From Granulicella sp. L60 (GTDB lineage: Bacteria > Acidobacteriota > Terriglobia > Terriglobales > Acidobacteriaceae), in the NCBI RefSeq assembly GCF_009765825.1, contig NZ_LMUR01000015.1, forward strand, positions 323,635 through 387,634: a stretch of DNA of 64,000 bases. The letters are read 5' to 3'. Positions 29,077 to 40,657 of this stretch are shown one piece after another. Each line of letters begins with the position of its first letter. Position 1 is the stretch's first letter. The position numbers and the translations under genes are program-made. The notes beneath the pieces are model-generated. The model was not told the origin of the DNA. It saw nothing but the letters and a program-made list of their open reading frames with translations, and made no database searches.

Positions 29077-29454
29077 ATGTTCTGTCCTCAATGCGGTAAC
29101 TCAGTCAGTCCCTCCTCCCGGTTTTGTCCTGCGTGCGGAGCGTCGATCGCTGCGTCGGCTGTTCCGCCTCCACCACCTCCGCCGAATGCTTATCCGGGTT
29201 CTTATCCTGGCTCCTATCCGGGCTCGAATGGGGATCCTTATGCTGGATCGGGGCAGATTACACGGCCGCGCAATAACCGTATGATCGCCGGGGTGTGCGC
29301 GGGGTTTGCGCTGCACTTTGGGTGGGATCTGAATCTTGTTCGCATACTGACGGCGCTGTTTATTGTGCTGACGGGTATTGGGGCGATCGTTTATATCGCG
29401 GCGTGGGTGATTCTGCCCGAGGCTCCGTATGCGCTGCCGGTGAAGAGCTCGTAA
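29077..29454 (+). CDS. PspC-domain protein with N-terminal zinc ribbon
   Basis: This 125-residue protein starts with a double-CxxC zinc ribbon (MFCPQCGNSV, FCPACGASI). A Pro and Tyr-Pro-Gly-Ser repeat linker follows (PPPPPPNAYPGSYPGSYPGS). The C-terminal PspC domain (about 65-120) contains RMIAGVCAGFALHFGWDLNL and two hydrophobic segments. PspC proteins sit in the inner membrane and sense or buffer envelope stress in the phage-shock response. No pspA or pspB is nearby. ATG at 29077 has GGAGG upstream. Confidence 0.9.
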   Translation: MFCPQCGNSVSPSSRFCPACGASIAASAVPPPPPPPNAYPGSYPGSYPGSNGDPYAGSGQITRPRNNRMIAGVCAGFALHFGWDLNLVRILTALFIVLTGIGAIVYIAAWVILPEAPYALPVKSS

Positions 29455-29519
29455 CTTCTGTCGGTGACATGCGGATTTTGCATGTTGTCTGGGTGTTTGT
29501 TTGCTGAGAGCGAAGAGGT

Positions 29520-30872
29520 TTGTTTCGCTTAGAAAGATCTTCTTTGCCTACGAAAAAAGCTGTTGTATCTGGAAAGACTGCTGCGCCGAAGGTGAGCGCA
29601 CGCCCGTTTGCGTATCGTAACCGTGGGTTGCACTGCGATGGCGTGAGTATGGCGGCGCTGGCCGAGGAGCATGGTACGCCGTTGTATGTTTACTCCGCGG
29701 GCCAGATTGCGCAGCGGTTTCGGTTCTTCGACGAGGCGTTTGCGGAGCGCGCGCATACGATCTGCTATGCGGTGAAGGCGAACTCGTCGCTGGCGATTCT
29801 GCGGATGCTGGCGAAGCTGGGTGCGGGCTTCGATATTGTTTCAGGCGGGGAGTTGGAGCGGGTGCGGAGGGCGCACAAGCCGGCGCTGGGGCGGGTGGTC
29901 TTTTCGGGCGTGGGCAAGCAGGTGTGGGAGATCGATGCTGCGCTGGAGGCGGGGATTCTGCTGTTTAATGTGGAGTCGGAGGCGGAGGTTTATCTGCTGG
30001 CGGAGCGTGCGGAGGCGCTGGGGAGGGTGGCGCGATTTGCGCTGCGGGTAAATCCGGATGTATTTGCGGAGACGCATCCGTATATCTCGACGGGGTTGAG
30101 CGAGCATAAGTTTGGGATCGACATTAAGGCGGCGCGGGGGATCTATCGGAGGGCGGCGAAGCTGAAGTGGCTGGATGCGGCGGGGGTGTCGGTGCATATC
30201 GGGTCGCAGATTCGGAAGGTGGATCCGTTTGCAGCGGCGCTGGCGCGGGTGACGAGTTTGATTGCGGAGCTGCGCAGGGATGGGCACGATATTCGGTACG
30301 TGGATGCGGGTGGTGGGTTGGGGATCGACTATGGGGTGGACGCGCTTGACGAAGCTGGGGCGTTTGACGCGGAGCACCAGGTGAGGAAGTATGCGGCGGC
30401 TTTGGGCAAGGGGCTGGCGGGGGAGGGTGCGCATCTGCTGCTGGAGCCGGGGCGGTTTATCGTGGCGCAGGCGGGGGCTCTGCTGACGCGGGTGCTGTAT
30501 GTGAAGAAGAATGGTGCGAAGACTTTTGTGATTACAGATGCGGGGATGAATGATCTGATTCGGCCTGCGCTTTATCATGCGCATCACGAGATCGTTCCGG
30601 TGAAGGAGCCGGGTGCGGCGCGCAGGGGTGAGGTAGATGTGGTGGGGCCGGTGTGTGAGTCGGGGGATTTTTTTGCACGGGACAGGGAGATGAGTGCGGT
30701 GAAGCCAGGGGAGCTGGTGGCTCTGCTGGATGCGGGGGCGTATGGGATGTCGCAGGCTTCGAACTACAACACGAGGGCTCGGGCGGCGGAGGTCCTGGTG
30801 GATGGGGACGAGGTGCGGCTGGTGCGGCGGCGGGAGACGATGCGGGATCTGATGGCGCAGGAGATTTTGTAG
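29520..30872 (+). CDS. lysA: Diaminopimelate decarboxylase
   Basis: This PLP enzyme of fold type III makes L-lysine from meso-diaminopimelate. The PLP Lys is Lys86 in ICYAVKANSS. Other signatures are SGGELERV, VHIGSQI, GGGLGIDYG, EPGRFIVA, and the second active-site motif VCESGDFFARDR. Length is about 440-450, as expected. The start is uncertain: the first in-frame codon is TTG at 29520, and another TTG at 29544 has a weak purine tract before it; there is no ATG near the N-terminus. A strong terminator follows the stop. No other lysine gene is adjacent. Confidence 0.95.
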   Translation: MFRLERSSLPTKKAVVSGKTAAPKVSARPFAYRNRGLHCDGVSMAALAEEHGTPLYVYSAGQIAQRFRFFDEAFAERAHTICYAVKANSSLAILRMLAKLGAGFDIVSGGELERVRRAHKPALGRVVFSGVGKQVWEIDAALEAGILLFNVESEAEVYLLAERAEALGRVARFALRVNPDVFAETHPYISTGLSEHKFGIDIKAARGIYRRAAKLKWLDAAGVSVHIGSQIRKVDPFAAALARVTSLIAELRRDGHDIRYVDAGGGLGIDYGVDALDEAGAFDAEHQVRKYAAALGKGLAGEGAHLLLEPGRFIVAQAGALLTRVLYVKKNGAKTFVITDAGMNDLIRPALYHAHHEIVPVKEPGAARRGEVDVVGPVCESGDFFARDREMSAVKPGELVALLDAGAYGMSQASNYNTRARAAEVLVDGDEVRLVRRRETMRDLMAQEIL

Positions 30873-30883
30873 GGCTATCGATC

Positions 30884-30925
30884 AAAAGGAGCCAGACGCG
30901 GAGGGCGTCGTGGCTCCTTTTGTGG
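30884..30925 (+). terminator. Bidirectional rho-independent terminator
   Basis: The stem AAAAGGAGCCA (30884-30894) pairs with TGGCTCCTTTT (30911-30921), with inner GACGC/GCGTC pairing. A T-run appears in both directions, serving lysA and the convergent SYLF gene. Confidence 0.9.
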
Positions 30926-30951
30926 TTCAGATTGAGCGAATCGGTTTGAGT

Positions 30952-31659
30952 TTAGTGGTCGCCGTTGGCGTGGAAGAGCTGGCGAACGGTAGCGAGGAAG
31001 TGGGCGGAAGAAGCGGGTGGGGGAACTCCGCCGGAGAGGATGGTCTCATAGGAGACGTCCTTGCCGCCGTAGTAGGTCTTGGTGTCGTCAGTGTTCTGAT
31101 GAACGACGTCGCCAGTGAGATCGAGGCCTGCGAAGACGCCCTTGCTGCGGGAGTAGGTGAGGAAGGCGGCGTTCGCGGCGTCGGTGGTGGAGGCCTGCGA
31201 GTTACGTCCGACGGGACCGGCGGCTACGGCGGCGTCCGCACCGAGCTTGAGCTTGTCGTGGAGGAGGCGCTCAAAGGCGTCGTGGGTGGTGCCGATGAGA
31301 ACGAGGTCAGTGGACTGTCCACCGACCTGAAGGCCGAAGCTGGCTCCGGTGAGCTGGATGAAGGCAGGTGCGCTCCAGCCGTGGCCGGTGCGGCAGGTGA
31401 CCACGCCCTGGCCGTACTGTCCGCCTACGATGAATGCACCTTTTTTGAAGCCGGGGATGACGGCGACGCATGTGGCTTTGGCGGCGATATCGTCGGGGAT
31501 ACCTTTGTCGGGTGTGGCCATGAGTTCGTGGAGGACGGCGTGAGCGGCATCGATACGCTGATCAAGCTTTGCCGTGTCCGTGGCGGCATATGAGGCGGCT
31601 GTCATGCTAAGCGTCAGAGCTGCAGTGGTGCAGACCGTCTGAACAAATCTTTTCATCAT
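30952..31659 (-). CDS. SYLF (Ysc84) lipid-binding domain protein
   Basis: This 235-residue exported protein has a signal peptide (KRFVQTVCTTAALTLSMT, then AASYA). Most of the rest is a SYLF domain: RIDAAHAVLHELMATPDKGI, CVAVIPGFKKGAFIVGGQYG, GWSAPAFIQLTGASFGLQVG, and TDLVLIGT. SYLF/Ysc84 domains bind phosphoinositides in eukaryotes; bacterial versions are envelope proteins of unknown role. Two consecutive ATGs are possible starts, with GGGAG upstream. It is convergent with lysA. Confidence 0.92.
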   Translation of the reverse strand: MMKRFVQTVCTTAALTLSMTAASYAATDTAKLDQRIDAAHAVLHELMATPDKGIPDDIAAKATCVAVIPGFKKGAFIVGGQYGQGVVTCRTGHGWSAPAFIQLTGASFGLQVGGQSTDLVLIGTTHDAFERLLHDKLKLGADAAVAAGPVGRNSQASTTDAANAAFLTYSRSKGVFAGLDLTGDVVHQNTDDTKTYYGGKDVSYETILSGGVPPPASSAHFLATVRQLFHANGDH

Positions 31660-31885
31660 CGTTATTCTCCCTTTTGTGCCGCAAAAGATCTTTTGGCTTC
31701 TCTTATGCGATGCGGGATGAGCGGGTTAAGTTTGTCTGGCGATAGAAATGTGCGTTGAATCTTCCGGGATAAGAAGGGTTTGGCAGGCGTGTCTGTCTTT
31801 ACTTCCGGTGGAGTGGAGACGAGTTTGTAGCGTGTCGAGTTCGCAAGGAGAGGTTGCTTGCCTGTGATGTATTTTGTTGCTGCGA

Positions 31886-33124
31886 TTAGACGGGCTCCTG
31901 TTGCGGATGTTTCTTTTGGGTGTTGGGGAGAAGTCCGGTGAGCAGACCGATGGCGGGAAGGTAGGCGCAGACGTGGTAGACGTAGACGATGCTGGTCATG
32001 TCGGCGAGTTTGCCGAGGACGGCTGCGCCGATGCCGCCCATGCCGAAGGCGAATCCGAAGAAGAGTCCGGAGATCATGCCGACTCTGCCGGGAACCAGCT
32101 CCTGCGCGTAGACGAGGATGGCGGAGAAGGCGGACGCGATGACGAAACCGATGATGACGCTGAGGATGCCGGTCCAGAAGAGGTTGGCGTGGGGCAGGAT
32201 CAGGGTGAAGGGTAGGGCGCCGAGGATGGAGCACCAGATGACGGACTTGCGGCCGACGCGGTCGCCGATGGGGCCACCGATGAGGGTTCCGGCGGCTACT
32301 GCGGCGAGGAAGGCGAAGAGATGGAGCTGCGAGCTTTGGACGGAGACGTGGAACTTCGAGATGAGGTAGAAGGTGTAATAGCTGGTGAGGCTGGCGAGGT
32401 AGAAGTATTTGGAGAAGACCAGCGCGATGAGAACAGCGATGGCTGCGGCCACTTTTCCTGGCGGCAGGGTGGAGGACTCTTCTGCGTGCTTTGCGGGGTT
32501 GTTTCGCAGGTGGCTGAGACGGTCTTTGTACCAGCGGCTGACTCGCATGAGGACGACGATGCCGAGGAGGGCCGCGATGGAGAACCAGGCGGAGCTGATC
32601 TGTCCGTGGGGAAGGACGATGAGGGCGGCGAGCAGGGGGCCGATGGCGGAGCCGGTGTTTCCGCCGACCTGAAAGAAGGATTGGGCGAAGCCGTGTTTGC
32701 CGCCGGAGGCCATGCGGGAGACGCGGGAGGACTCGGGGTGGAAGACGGCGGAGCCTATGCCGATGAGGGTTGCGGCGGTGAGCAGGATGGTGAAGGTGGG
32801 GGCGACGGCGAGCAGGAGGAGGCCGATGAGGGTGAAGACCATGCCGATGGGGAGGGAGTAGGGCATGGGGCGCTTGTCGGTGAAGTGGCCGATGAAGGGC
32901 TGGAGGAGCGAGGCGGTGATCTGGTAGGTGAGGGTGATGAGGCCGATCTGGGTGAAGTTGAGGTGGAAGGATGTCTTGAGGATGGGATAGATGGAGGGCA
33001 GCAGCGACTGCACCATGTCGTTGAGGAGATGACAGAAGCTGACGGCGGCGAGGACGCGGAAGAGGGTCTTGGCTTCGGTGGCGGCGGTACTTGTTCCGGG
33101 ATTCGTGACAGTTTGCGTGCTCAC
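31886..33124 (-). CDS. MFS transporter, fosmidomycin-resistance (Fsr) type
   Basis: This 412-residue major-facilitator protein has about twelve helices. The N-terminal SFCHLLNDMVQSLLPSIYPI is typical of the Fsr group, the loop 2-3 motif appears as GHFTDKRPMPYSLPIG, and the second half has GGPIGDRVGRKSVIW. Fsr pumps export fosmidomycin and related compounds by proton antiport in the inner membrane; the natural substrate here is unknown. The start is GTG at 33124 with GGAGAA upstream, because the residues before it read as noncoding. Confidence 0.92.
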   Translation of the reverse strand: MSTQTVTNPGTSTAATEAKTLFRVLAAVSFCHLLNDMVQSLLPSIYPILKTSFHLNFTQIGLITLTYQITASLLQPFIGHFTDKRPMPYSLPIGMVFTLIGLLLLAVAPTFTILLTAATLIGIGSAVFHPESSRVSRMASGGKHGFAQSFFQVGGNTGSAIGPLLAALIVLPHGQISSAWFSIAALLGIVVLMRVSRWYKDRLSHLRNNPAKHAEESSTLPPGKVAAAIAVLIALVFSKYFYLASLTSYYTFYLISKFHVSVQSSQLHLFAFLAAVAAGTLIGGPIGDRVGRKSVIWCSILGALPFTLILPHANLFWTGILSVIIGFVIASAFSAILVYAQELVPGRVGMISGLFFGFAFGMGGIGAAVLGKLADMTSIVYVYHVCAYLPAIGLLTGLLPNTQKKHPQQEPV

Positions 33125-33262
33125 TTTTGAGGTTCTCCGCAGGGGGTGTTCTTTATATGGTAGATCTTTATCGTAGATCAGGCTTGAATGGAGTCCGGTG
33201 CGGTTCAGGAACCTTTGTGACGGTCGTTGCGTAGACGAGAGCACAAAGATGATGAGGTCTCG

Positions 33263-33832
33263 ATGAACGAATCAGCGATCTTCAACCTGCTTATGGGGGC
33301 GTGGACTGTCTCGGAGATCCTGATTCTGATAGTGACGCGGACGCGACGAGGAGGGGGCAGGGTTCGGGACCGCGGCTCGCTACTGATTCTGTGGCCAACG
33401 ATTGTGCTCTCGATCACCGCAGGTTTTTGGATTGGCGAAAGGTATCCGCATAACATGTTTGTCCACGCAGCTTGGTTGATGAGTGTGTGCCTGGGGCTGT
33501 TTGTGTTGGGGCTTGCCATCCGGTGGGCGGCGATTGCTACGCTGGGCAGGGCATTCAGTGCGAATGTGGCGATCCGCGATTCACAGACGGTGCATAAGAC
33601 TGGGTTGTTCGCACTGGTTCGGCACCCGTCGTATTCGGGAATGATGCTCATCTTTGTCGCAATCGGACTGGCTACGCGTAACTGGATCGGGCTGGGGGTG
33701 GTTGTGGTGCCGACGATGGCTGCGCTGCTCTATCGCATCCATGTAGAGGAGGCGGCGCTGGTGGAGGCGTTTGGGAGTGAGTACGTGAGCTACAGCAAGG
33801 TTACGAAGCGACTGATCCCTGGGGTGTATTGA
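33263..33832 (+). CDS. Isoprenylcysteine carboxyl methyltransferase (ICMT)-like membrane protein
   Basis: This 189-residue membrane protein has four to five helices. The C-terminal half carries the ICMT/PEMT signature: TGLFALVRHPSYSGMMLIF (the RHPxYxG motif) and EEAALVEAFGSEYVSYSK. Such enzymes use SAM to methylate small thiols, lipids or carboxyl groups in the membrane. ATG at 33263 has GAGG 5-6 nt upstream and starts in MNESAIFNLLMGAWTVSE. It is divergent from the MFS gene. Confidence 0.9.
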   Translation: MNESAIFNLLMGAWTVSEILILIVTRTRRGGGRVRDRGSLLILWPTIVLSITAGFWIGERYPHNMFVHAAWLMSVCLGLFVLGLAIRWAAIATLGRAFSANVAIRDSQTVHKTGLFALVRHPSYSGMMLIFVAIGLATRNWIGLGVVVVPTMAALLYRIHVEEAALVEAFGSEYVSYSKVTKRLIPGVY

Positions 33833-33868
33833 AGGTCGATAACGCGTGAGATTGCTGATGAGCATATG

Positions 33869-33907
33869 AAAGCCCACGTCCCAGTAGCGGGGCATGGGCT
33901 TTTCTTT
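33869..33907. terminator. Hairpin terminator between convergent genes
   Basis: The arms AAAGCCCA (33869-33876) and TGGGCTTT (33895-33902) are followed by TCTTTT. It lies between the ICMT-like gene and pdxS and can serve both. Confidence 0.8.
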
Positions 33908-33925
33908 TGTATCTTCGACTAGCAG

Positions 33926-34939
33926 TTACCAGCCGCGGGTTTGCATGAGGTCGCGCTCTTCGATGGCGGCAGCGGCGAGGCCCTTCATGGAACCGATGAC
34001 GGCTTCGCTGGCTTCGGCGACGACTTTGGGGTCGTTGAAGTGGGTGGTGGCGATGACGATGGCGCGGGCGCGGCTGACGGCCTCTTCGCGCTCCTTCGGA
34101 TTTCTAAATTGACCGGCTTCGCTGGACTTACACAGTCCAACTTCCGCATCTTCTTTCGTCCAGAGTTCGACGTCGAGCGGGGTGGCGCGCTCCTTCATGA
34201 AGATGCCGGAGCCTACGAAGACGGTCTCGGCGCCGAGCTGCATCATGAGGGCTGCGTCGGCGGGGGTGGCGATGCCGCCTGCGCTGAAGTTGGGGACGGG
34301 GAGCTTGCCAGCTTTGGCGACCATTCTTACTAATTCGTACGGGGCGCCGTGGACTTTGGCGGCGTTGTAGAGCTCTTCGTCTCCTAAGACGGTGAGGGCT
34401 TTGATCTCGCGGACGATCTGGCGCATGTGCTGGACGGCGTGGACGACGTCTCCGGTGCCGGGTTCGCCTTTGGTGCGGATCATGGCTGCGCCTTCTGCGA
34501 TGCGACGGAGGGCTTCGCCGAGGTTGCGCGCGCCGCAGACGAAGGGGGTGGTAAAGGCGTGCTTGTCGATGTGGTAGACCTCATCGGCGGGGGTGAGGAC
34601 TTCGGACTCGTCGATGAAGTCGACGCCGAGATGTTGCAGGACCTGGGCTTCGGCGAAGTGGCCGATGCGGGCCTTGGCCATGACGGGGATGGAGACGGCG
34701 GCGATGATCTGCTTGATGAGCTTGGGGCTGGCCATGCGGGCGACGCCGCCTTCGGCGCGGATCATGGCGGGGACGCGCTCGAGTGCCATGACGGAGATGG
34801 CACCGGCCTCTTCGGCGATGCGGGCCTGCTCGACGTTCATGACGTCCATGATGACGCCGCCTTTGAGCATCTCGGCGAGGCCGAGCTTGAGGCGGAGGGT
34901 GGACGAGCCGAAGCTGCCGTTATGGGTGTGGTCTGCCAT
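33926..34939 (-). CDS. pdxS: Pyridoxal 5'-phosphate synthase, PdxS subunit
   Basis: This 337-residue PdxS (TIM barrel) builds PLP from ribose 5-phosphate, glyceraldehyde 3-phosphate and ammonia. Typical segments are [62 protein letters not shown] (second catalytic Lys) and [20 protein letters not shown]. It is longer than most (about 295) because of inserts in the C-terminal part. ATG at 34939 has AAGGAG upstream. The glutaminase partner PdxT is not in the window. Confidence 0.97.
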   Translation of the reverse strand: MADHTHNGSFGSSTLRLKLGLAEMLKGGVIMDVMNVEQARIAEEAGAISVMALERVPAMIRAEGGVARMASPKLIKQIIAAVSIPVMAKARIGHFAEAQVLQHLGVDFIDESEVLTPADEVYHIDKHAFTTPFVCGARNLGEALRRIAEGAAMIRTKGEPGTGDVVHAVQHMRQIVREIKALTVLGDEELYNAAKVHGAPYELVRMVAKAGKLPVPNFSAGGIATPADAALMMQLGAETVFVGSGIFMKERATPLDVELWTKEDAEVGLCKSSEAGQFRNPKEREEAVSRARAIVIATTHFNDPKVVAEASEAVIGSMKGLAAAAIEERDLMQTRGW

Positions 34940-35028
34940 GATTTCTCCTTGCACGCGGCAACGGGTGCGCTGTTGGGGCGAATGTCCGTGGATTTTTTAG
35001 TTTAGCAGCTTTGGGCGATGGTGATGCA

Positions 35029-35703
35029 CTAGAGATAGACGGAGCAGCCTCTGGCTTCCAGATCTGCTATCCAGACGGGCGTCTGCAGCGTGGTGACCCA
35101 TCGCAGGTCGAGCTTTTCCAGTCGAGGGAGCGTTGCGATGGCGGAGGGCAGGTGGGTGAGGGGATTGCCGCGGAGGTCGATTTGACGCAGCTCGTGCATG
35201 GATTCGACGGAGTCCGGCAGAGTGGTCAGGCGGTTGTTCCGGAGATGAAGTTCGCGCAGATGAGAGAGTTGCCCTAACGAGGATGGCAGGGATTGGAGAT
35301 GATTGTCGGAGAGGCGAAGCTCGAGCAAGCCGTACATGCTGGAGACACACTCTGGAAGGGACTCGAAGGCATTTTCGCTGATGTTGAGATAGCGCAGGCG
35401 CGTCAGGTTTTCAAAGGAAGACGGCAGTGAAGTGAGGCGGTTGTCGTGAAGATAGAGGAAGTCGGTGAGGTTGGGAAGGGTGCCGATTTGGTGGGGCACC
35501 TGAGTCAACTGATTGTGTCCGAGGTCGAGCATGCGCAGCTTCGTCAGACGGCCTATTTCGTCGGATAGCTCCAACAGGTTGTTGTCAGCGAGAATGAGGG
35601 TTTCGAGTTGGGTTTGTTCCCATACCGAGTCCGGGACGTGGCCAATCTGCTTCTTCCAGAGATTCAGGTTCGATGATGTCGAGGAGTTTGCGGGGGCTGG
35701 CAT
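35029..35703 (-). CDS. Leucine-rich repeat protein
   Basis: This 224-residue protein is built of about eight LRR units of 23 residues, for example LETLILADNNLLELSDEIGR, LRMLDLGHNQLTQVPHQIG, LRELHLRNNRLTTLPDSVES and LRQIDLRGNPLTHLPS. The repeats use the bacterial LxxLxLxxNxLxxLP pattern. No signal peptide or other domain is present, so it is likely a small cytosolic protein-binding module. The role is unknown. The gene follows pdxS upstream in the same direction but at 90 bp. Confidence 0.9.
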   Translation of the reverse strand: MPAPANSSTSSNLNLWKKQIGHVPDSVWEQTQLETLILADNNLLELSDEIGRLTKLRMLDLGHNQLTQVPHQIGTLPNLTDFLYLHDNRLTSLPSSFENLTRLRYLNISENAFESLPECVSSMYGLLELRLSDNHLQSLPSSLGQLSHLRELHLRNNRLTTLPDSVESMHELRQIDLRGNPLTHLPSAIATLPRLEKLDLRWVTTLQTPVWIADLEARGCSVYL

Positions 35704-35872
35704 TCTGTCGATCTTACGTCCAGCTTTGGCTGTTGACGAGGTGGGATCGGGCGGTTGAGATTTGGCTGGAAATTCAACTGCGATTTACCTGCGATGTGGG
35801 GTAGGGAGGTCAAGCTGCGCTTACGGGGCGGTGTGTAGCCCTATTGTGTGAGGCCAAGGACGGAGGCGCGCG

Positions 35873-36592
35873 ATGAATGCTGAACTGACGATTGTGATTC
35901 CTGCGAAGAATGAGGTGGAGATGCTGCCGAGACTGCTGGAGTCGCTGTGCCGGCAGGACTATGGGCGCATGGCGGAGACGCGGGTACTGGTGGCGGATGC
36001 GGGTTCGACGGATGGGACGGTGGAGGCGGCGCTGGGATTTCGTGGGCGTCTGGCGGTGGAGGTGGTGAAGGGCGGGCTGCCTTCGGTGGGGAGGAATGCC
36101 GGGGCAAAGCTGGCGATGACGAAGTATGTGCTGTTCATGGATGCGGATGTGGAGCTGCCGGAGCCTACGCTGCTGCGACGGGCGCTGTGGAGGATGGAGC
36201 GGCGGGAGCTACATCTGGCGACGACGAATATTGCGTGCCGCGAGGGTAGCTTTTTCGACGATGTGTTGTATGCGGGGAATAACTTTATGCAGCGGATTGG
36301 GTCGTTTTCGAAGCCGTTTGCTACGGGGATGTTTATGCTGTTCGACCGCGAGGTGTTCTGGGCTCTGGGGGGGTTCAATGAGCGGGCGCTGTTTGCGGAG
36401 GACTATCTGCTGTCGAAGGGTGTGGCGCGGCAGAGGTTTCGTATTGTGCGGGGACGGCTGTTGACGACCAACCGTCGATTTCAGAAGCTGGGGCACTGGC
36501 GGATGGTGTGGATGTTCTTCAAGACGATGATGCATACCTGGGACGACGGCTATTTTCTGGAGGACCAGGGGTATTGGGGTGAGGCTGGATAG
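35873..36592 (+). CDS. Family 2 glycosyltransferase
   Basis: This 239-residue GT-A fold enzyme has the nucleotide-binding start LTIVIPAKNEVEMLPRLLES and ADAGSTDGTVE. The metal-binding acidic motif is VLFMDADVELPEP, and a GGFNERALFAEDYLLSKG segment carries the probable catalytic acidic residue. It has no membrane helix, so it is likely a soluble or peripheral transferase for a sugar or glycolipid acceptor. ATG at 35873 has GGAGG upstream. No polysaccharide cluster surrounds it. Confidence 0.9.
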   Translation: MNAELTIVIPAKNEVEMLPRLLESLCRQDYGRMAETRVLVADAGSTDGTVEAALGFRGRLAVEVVKGGLPSVGRNAGAKLAMTKYVLFMDADVELPEPTLLRRALWRMERRELHLATTNIACREGSFFDDVLYAGNNFMQRIGSFSKPFATGMFMLFDREVFWALGGFNERALFAEDYLLSKGVARQRFRIVRGRLLTTNRRFQKLGHWRMVWMFFKTMMHTWDDGYFLEDQGYWGEAG

Positions 36593-36633
36593 ATTGGCGC
36601 GGTTGGGATGAAGACGGTCGCGCTCTCGCGCGA

Positions 36634-36663
36634 TGCCCACATCTCAGAGTCGAGATATGGGCA
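36634..36663. repeat. Palindromic repeat
   Basis: The arms TGCCCA-C-ATCTC (36634-36645) and GAGAT-ATGGGCA (36652-36663) lie between two convergent genes. There is no T-tract. Sequences with the same CCCAC-ATCTC core occur at 60061. Confidence 0.6.
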
Positions 36664-36678
36664 CCCGACGATTTATGA

Positions 36679-37224
36679 CTAGTCTTCGGGTTGGGTGAGG
36701 CCGGCGAGGGCGAGGAGCTTTTCGTCGATGGCGATGAAGAGGCCTTTGCTGCGGGCGAGGACGGTACCGTCGGGGTGTTGCAGTTCGGCCTGGTGGAAGA
36801 GTTTGCGGCCTGGGGTGCCGTCGGCCTTGTGGGGGCGGTTGAGGTGACGGCTGATGAGGACGAGCGGCTGGTAGAGCGGTGCGGGGCGGAGGTAGTCGAC
36901 CTCCATGTGGCGGGTCATGGCGAGGACGTTGAGGGGACGGTTGAGCTTGCTCATGGCCTCGTCGAGGAGGGCGGCGACGATGCCTCCGTGGATGTGGCCG
37001 GGAGGGCCTTCGTGCATGCGGTCGAGCCTGACGTGAGCGGTGGCGGTGATGGCGTTGGGGTCGGAGGAATCGGTGGTGAAGGTGAGATGGAGGCCCTGGG
37101 GATTGGCGGGGCCGCAGCCGAAGCAGTGGTTGGCGCGCTCGTCGATGGTGGGGTTGCCGTCCATGGAGATGGGGGTGTGGCGGGCGTCGGGATTAGGGGA
37201 GGGTCTTGTCATTCTCATCGGCAT
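36679..37224 (-). CDS. PaaI-like hotdog thioesterase
   Basis: This protein of up to 181 residues is a hotdog-fold thioesterase. The motif HEGPPGHIHGGIVAALLDEA is the family core (PGHIHGG, then ALLDEAM), and NHCFGCGPANPQGLHLTF near the N-terminus is typical of the same group. It would cleave acyl-CoA thioesters in the cytosol. Three ATGs occur in the first five codons (37224, 37218, 37212), and MDGNPTIDER at 37164 is another possible start. The neighbours give no clear pathway. Confidence 0.85.
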   Translation of the reverse strand: MPMRMTRPSPNPDARHTPISMDGNPTIDERANHCFGCGPANPQGLHLTFTTDSSDPNAITATAHVRLDRMHEGPPGHIHGGIVAALLDEAMSKLNRPLNVLAMTRHMEVDYLRPAPLYQPLVLISRHLNRPHKADGTPGRKLFHQAELQHPDGTVLARSKGLFIAIDEKLLALAGLTQPED

Positions 37225-37315
37225 CTGCGTTGCAGACTCGTCCTTCGGACGGTAGCACAGATGGGCGGGAATGAATAGTCATTCAGTGGGGTTGGCGTCC
37301 GGGTGCGACCGCTTG

Positions 37316-37693
37316 TTATTTGGCGGTGGGCTCTCCGACGAAGACGAGGCAGTCGTTCGGGTCGGAGATGTGGAACTCGGTCATACCGTACTCGCGGTCG
37401 AAGAGGTCTTTGATTCGGTAGCGATCCTTGAAGGTTTTTACGTGATTCCACAGGGGATGAATGCCGGAGACTTCGATATAGATCTCGGTGTGTCCGCGGA
37501 CGGATTTCATTACGTCTTCAGAGGCGGCTTTCTGAAAGTGGATGGTTTGGGTGTCTCGTTCCATGATGGCGTACTCGGGTGACTTCATGATGGGTTTGAA
37601 GCCGAGGACGTCCTGATAGAAGGCGAGGGTTTGTTCGATGTCGGCTACTGCAAGCATCGGGCTGATTCTCTTGGCTACAGTTGCGTCCGGCAT
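37316..37693 (-). CDS. VOC/glyoxalase superfamily protein
   Basis: This 125-residue protein is a single VOC (beta-alpha-beta-beta-beta) domain pair. The start RISPMLAVADIEQTLAFYQD and LGFKPIM fit the first module; HTEIYIEVSGIHPLW and GMTEFHISDPNDCLVF fit the second. It may bind a metal through His/Glu residues. Such proteins include glyoxalase-, bleomycin-resistance- and dioxygenase-like members, and no substrate can be named. ATG at 37693 has GGAGG at good spacing; the GTG four codons earlier lies on the Shine-Dalgarno itself. Confidence 0.88.
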   Translation of the reverse strand: MPDATVAKRISPMLAVADIEQTLAFYQDVLGFKPIMKSPEYAIMERDTQTIHFQKAASEDVMKSVRGHTEIYIEVSGIHPLWNHVKTFKDRYRIKDLFDREYGMTEFHISDPNDCLVFVGEPTAK

Positions 37694-37790
37694 TCTTACC
37701 TCCACATTGGTGAACTGAGCTGGAGATATGGTGCCACGGAGCGGATTTGCTCGTCGCGAGTTGAACGACTTTTCATCCAGATGAAGCCGT

Positions 37791-40370
<2,580 letters not shown>

Positions 40371-40411
40371 CAGTTGGTTTGAGTTTCGCATAATGTTCGC
40401 GTGCGAGGTAG

Positions 40412-40558
40412 ATGGCTGAGAGGGAACGCGAACGGAGGGATCTTGCGGAGCTGACATGGCGGGGTATTCACGCCCGGATTTATGGCGGGGCAACGGTGCT
40501 TATATTGGGTGCGGCGTGGCTTCTCTGTCTGCGGAGGGGCCGAGGTGTGACCTGCTGA
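40412..40558 (+). CDS. Possible small membrane protein, 48 aa
   Basis: ATG at 40412 with GAGG close upstream opens a 48-codon frame. It starts with a basic/acidic segment (AERERERRDLAELTW), then a single hydrophobic stretch (YGGATVLILGAAWLLCL) and an Arg-rich end. It is divergent from recQ if recQ starts at 40370. Composition alone supports it, so it could be fortuitous. Confidence 0.25.
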   Translation: MAERERERRDLAELTWRGIHARIYGGATVLILGAAWLLCLRRGRGVTC

Positions 40559-40657
40559 GAGACCAGTGGCGGTCTGCGGTTGTTCTTCTTTCGGCGGATT
40601 ATCTTGCCGGGTTTGGCGACTGCCTGGCCGGCAAGATTGGGGATGTAGGAGGAACGA

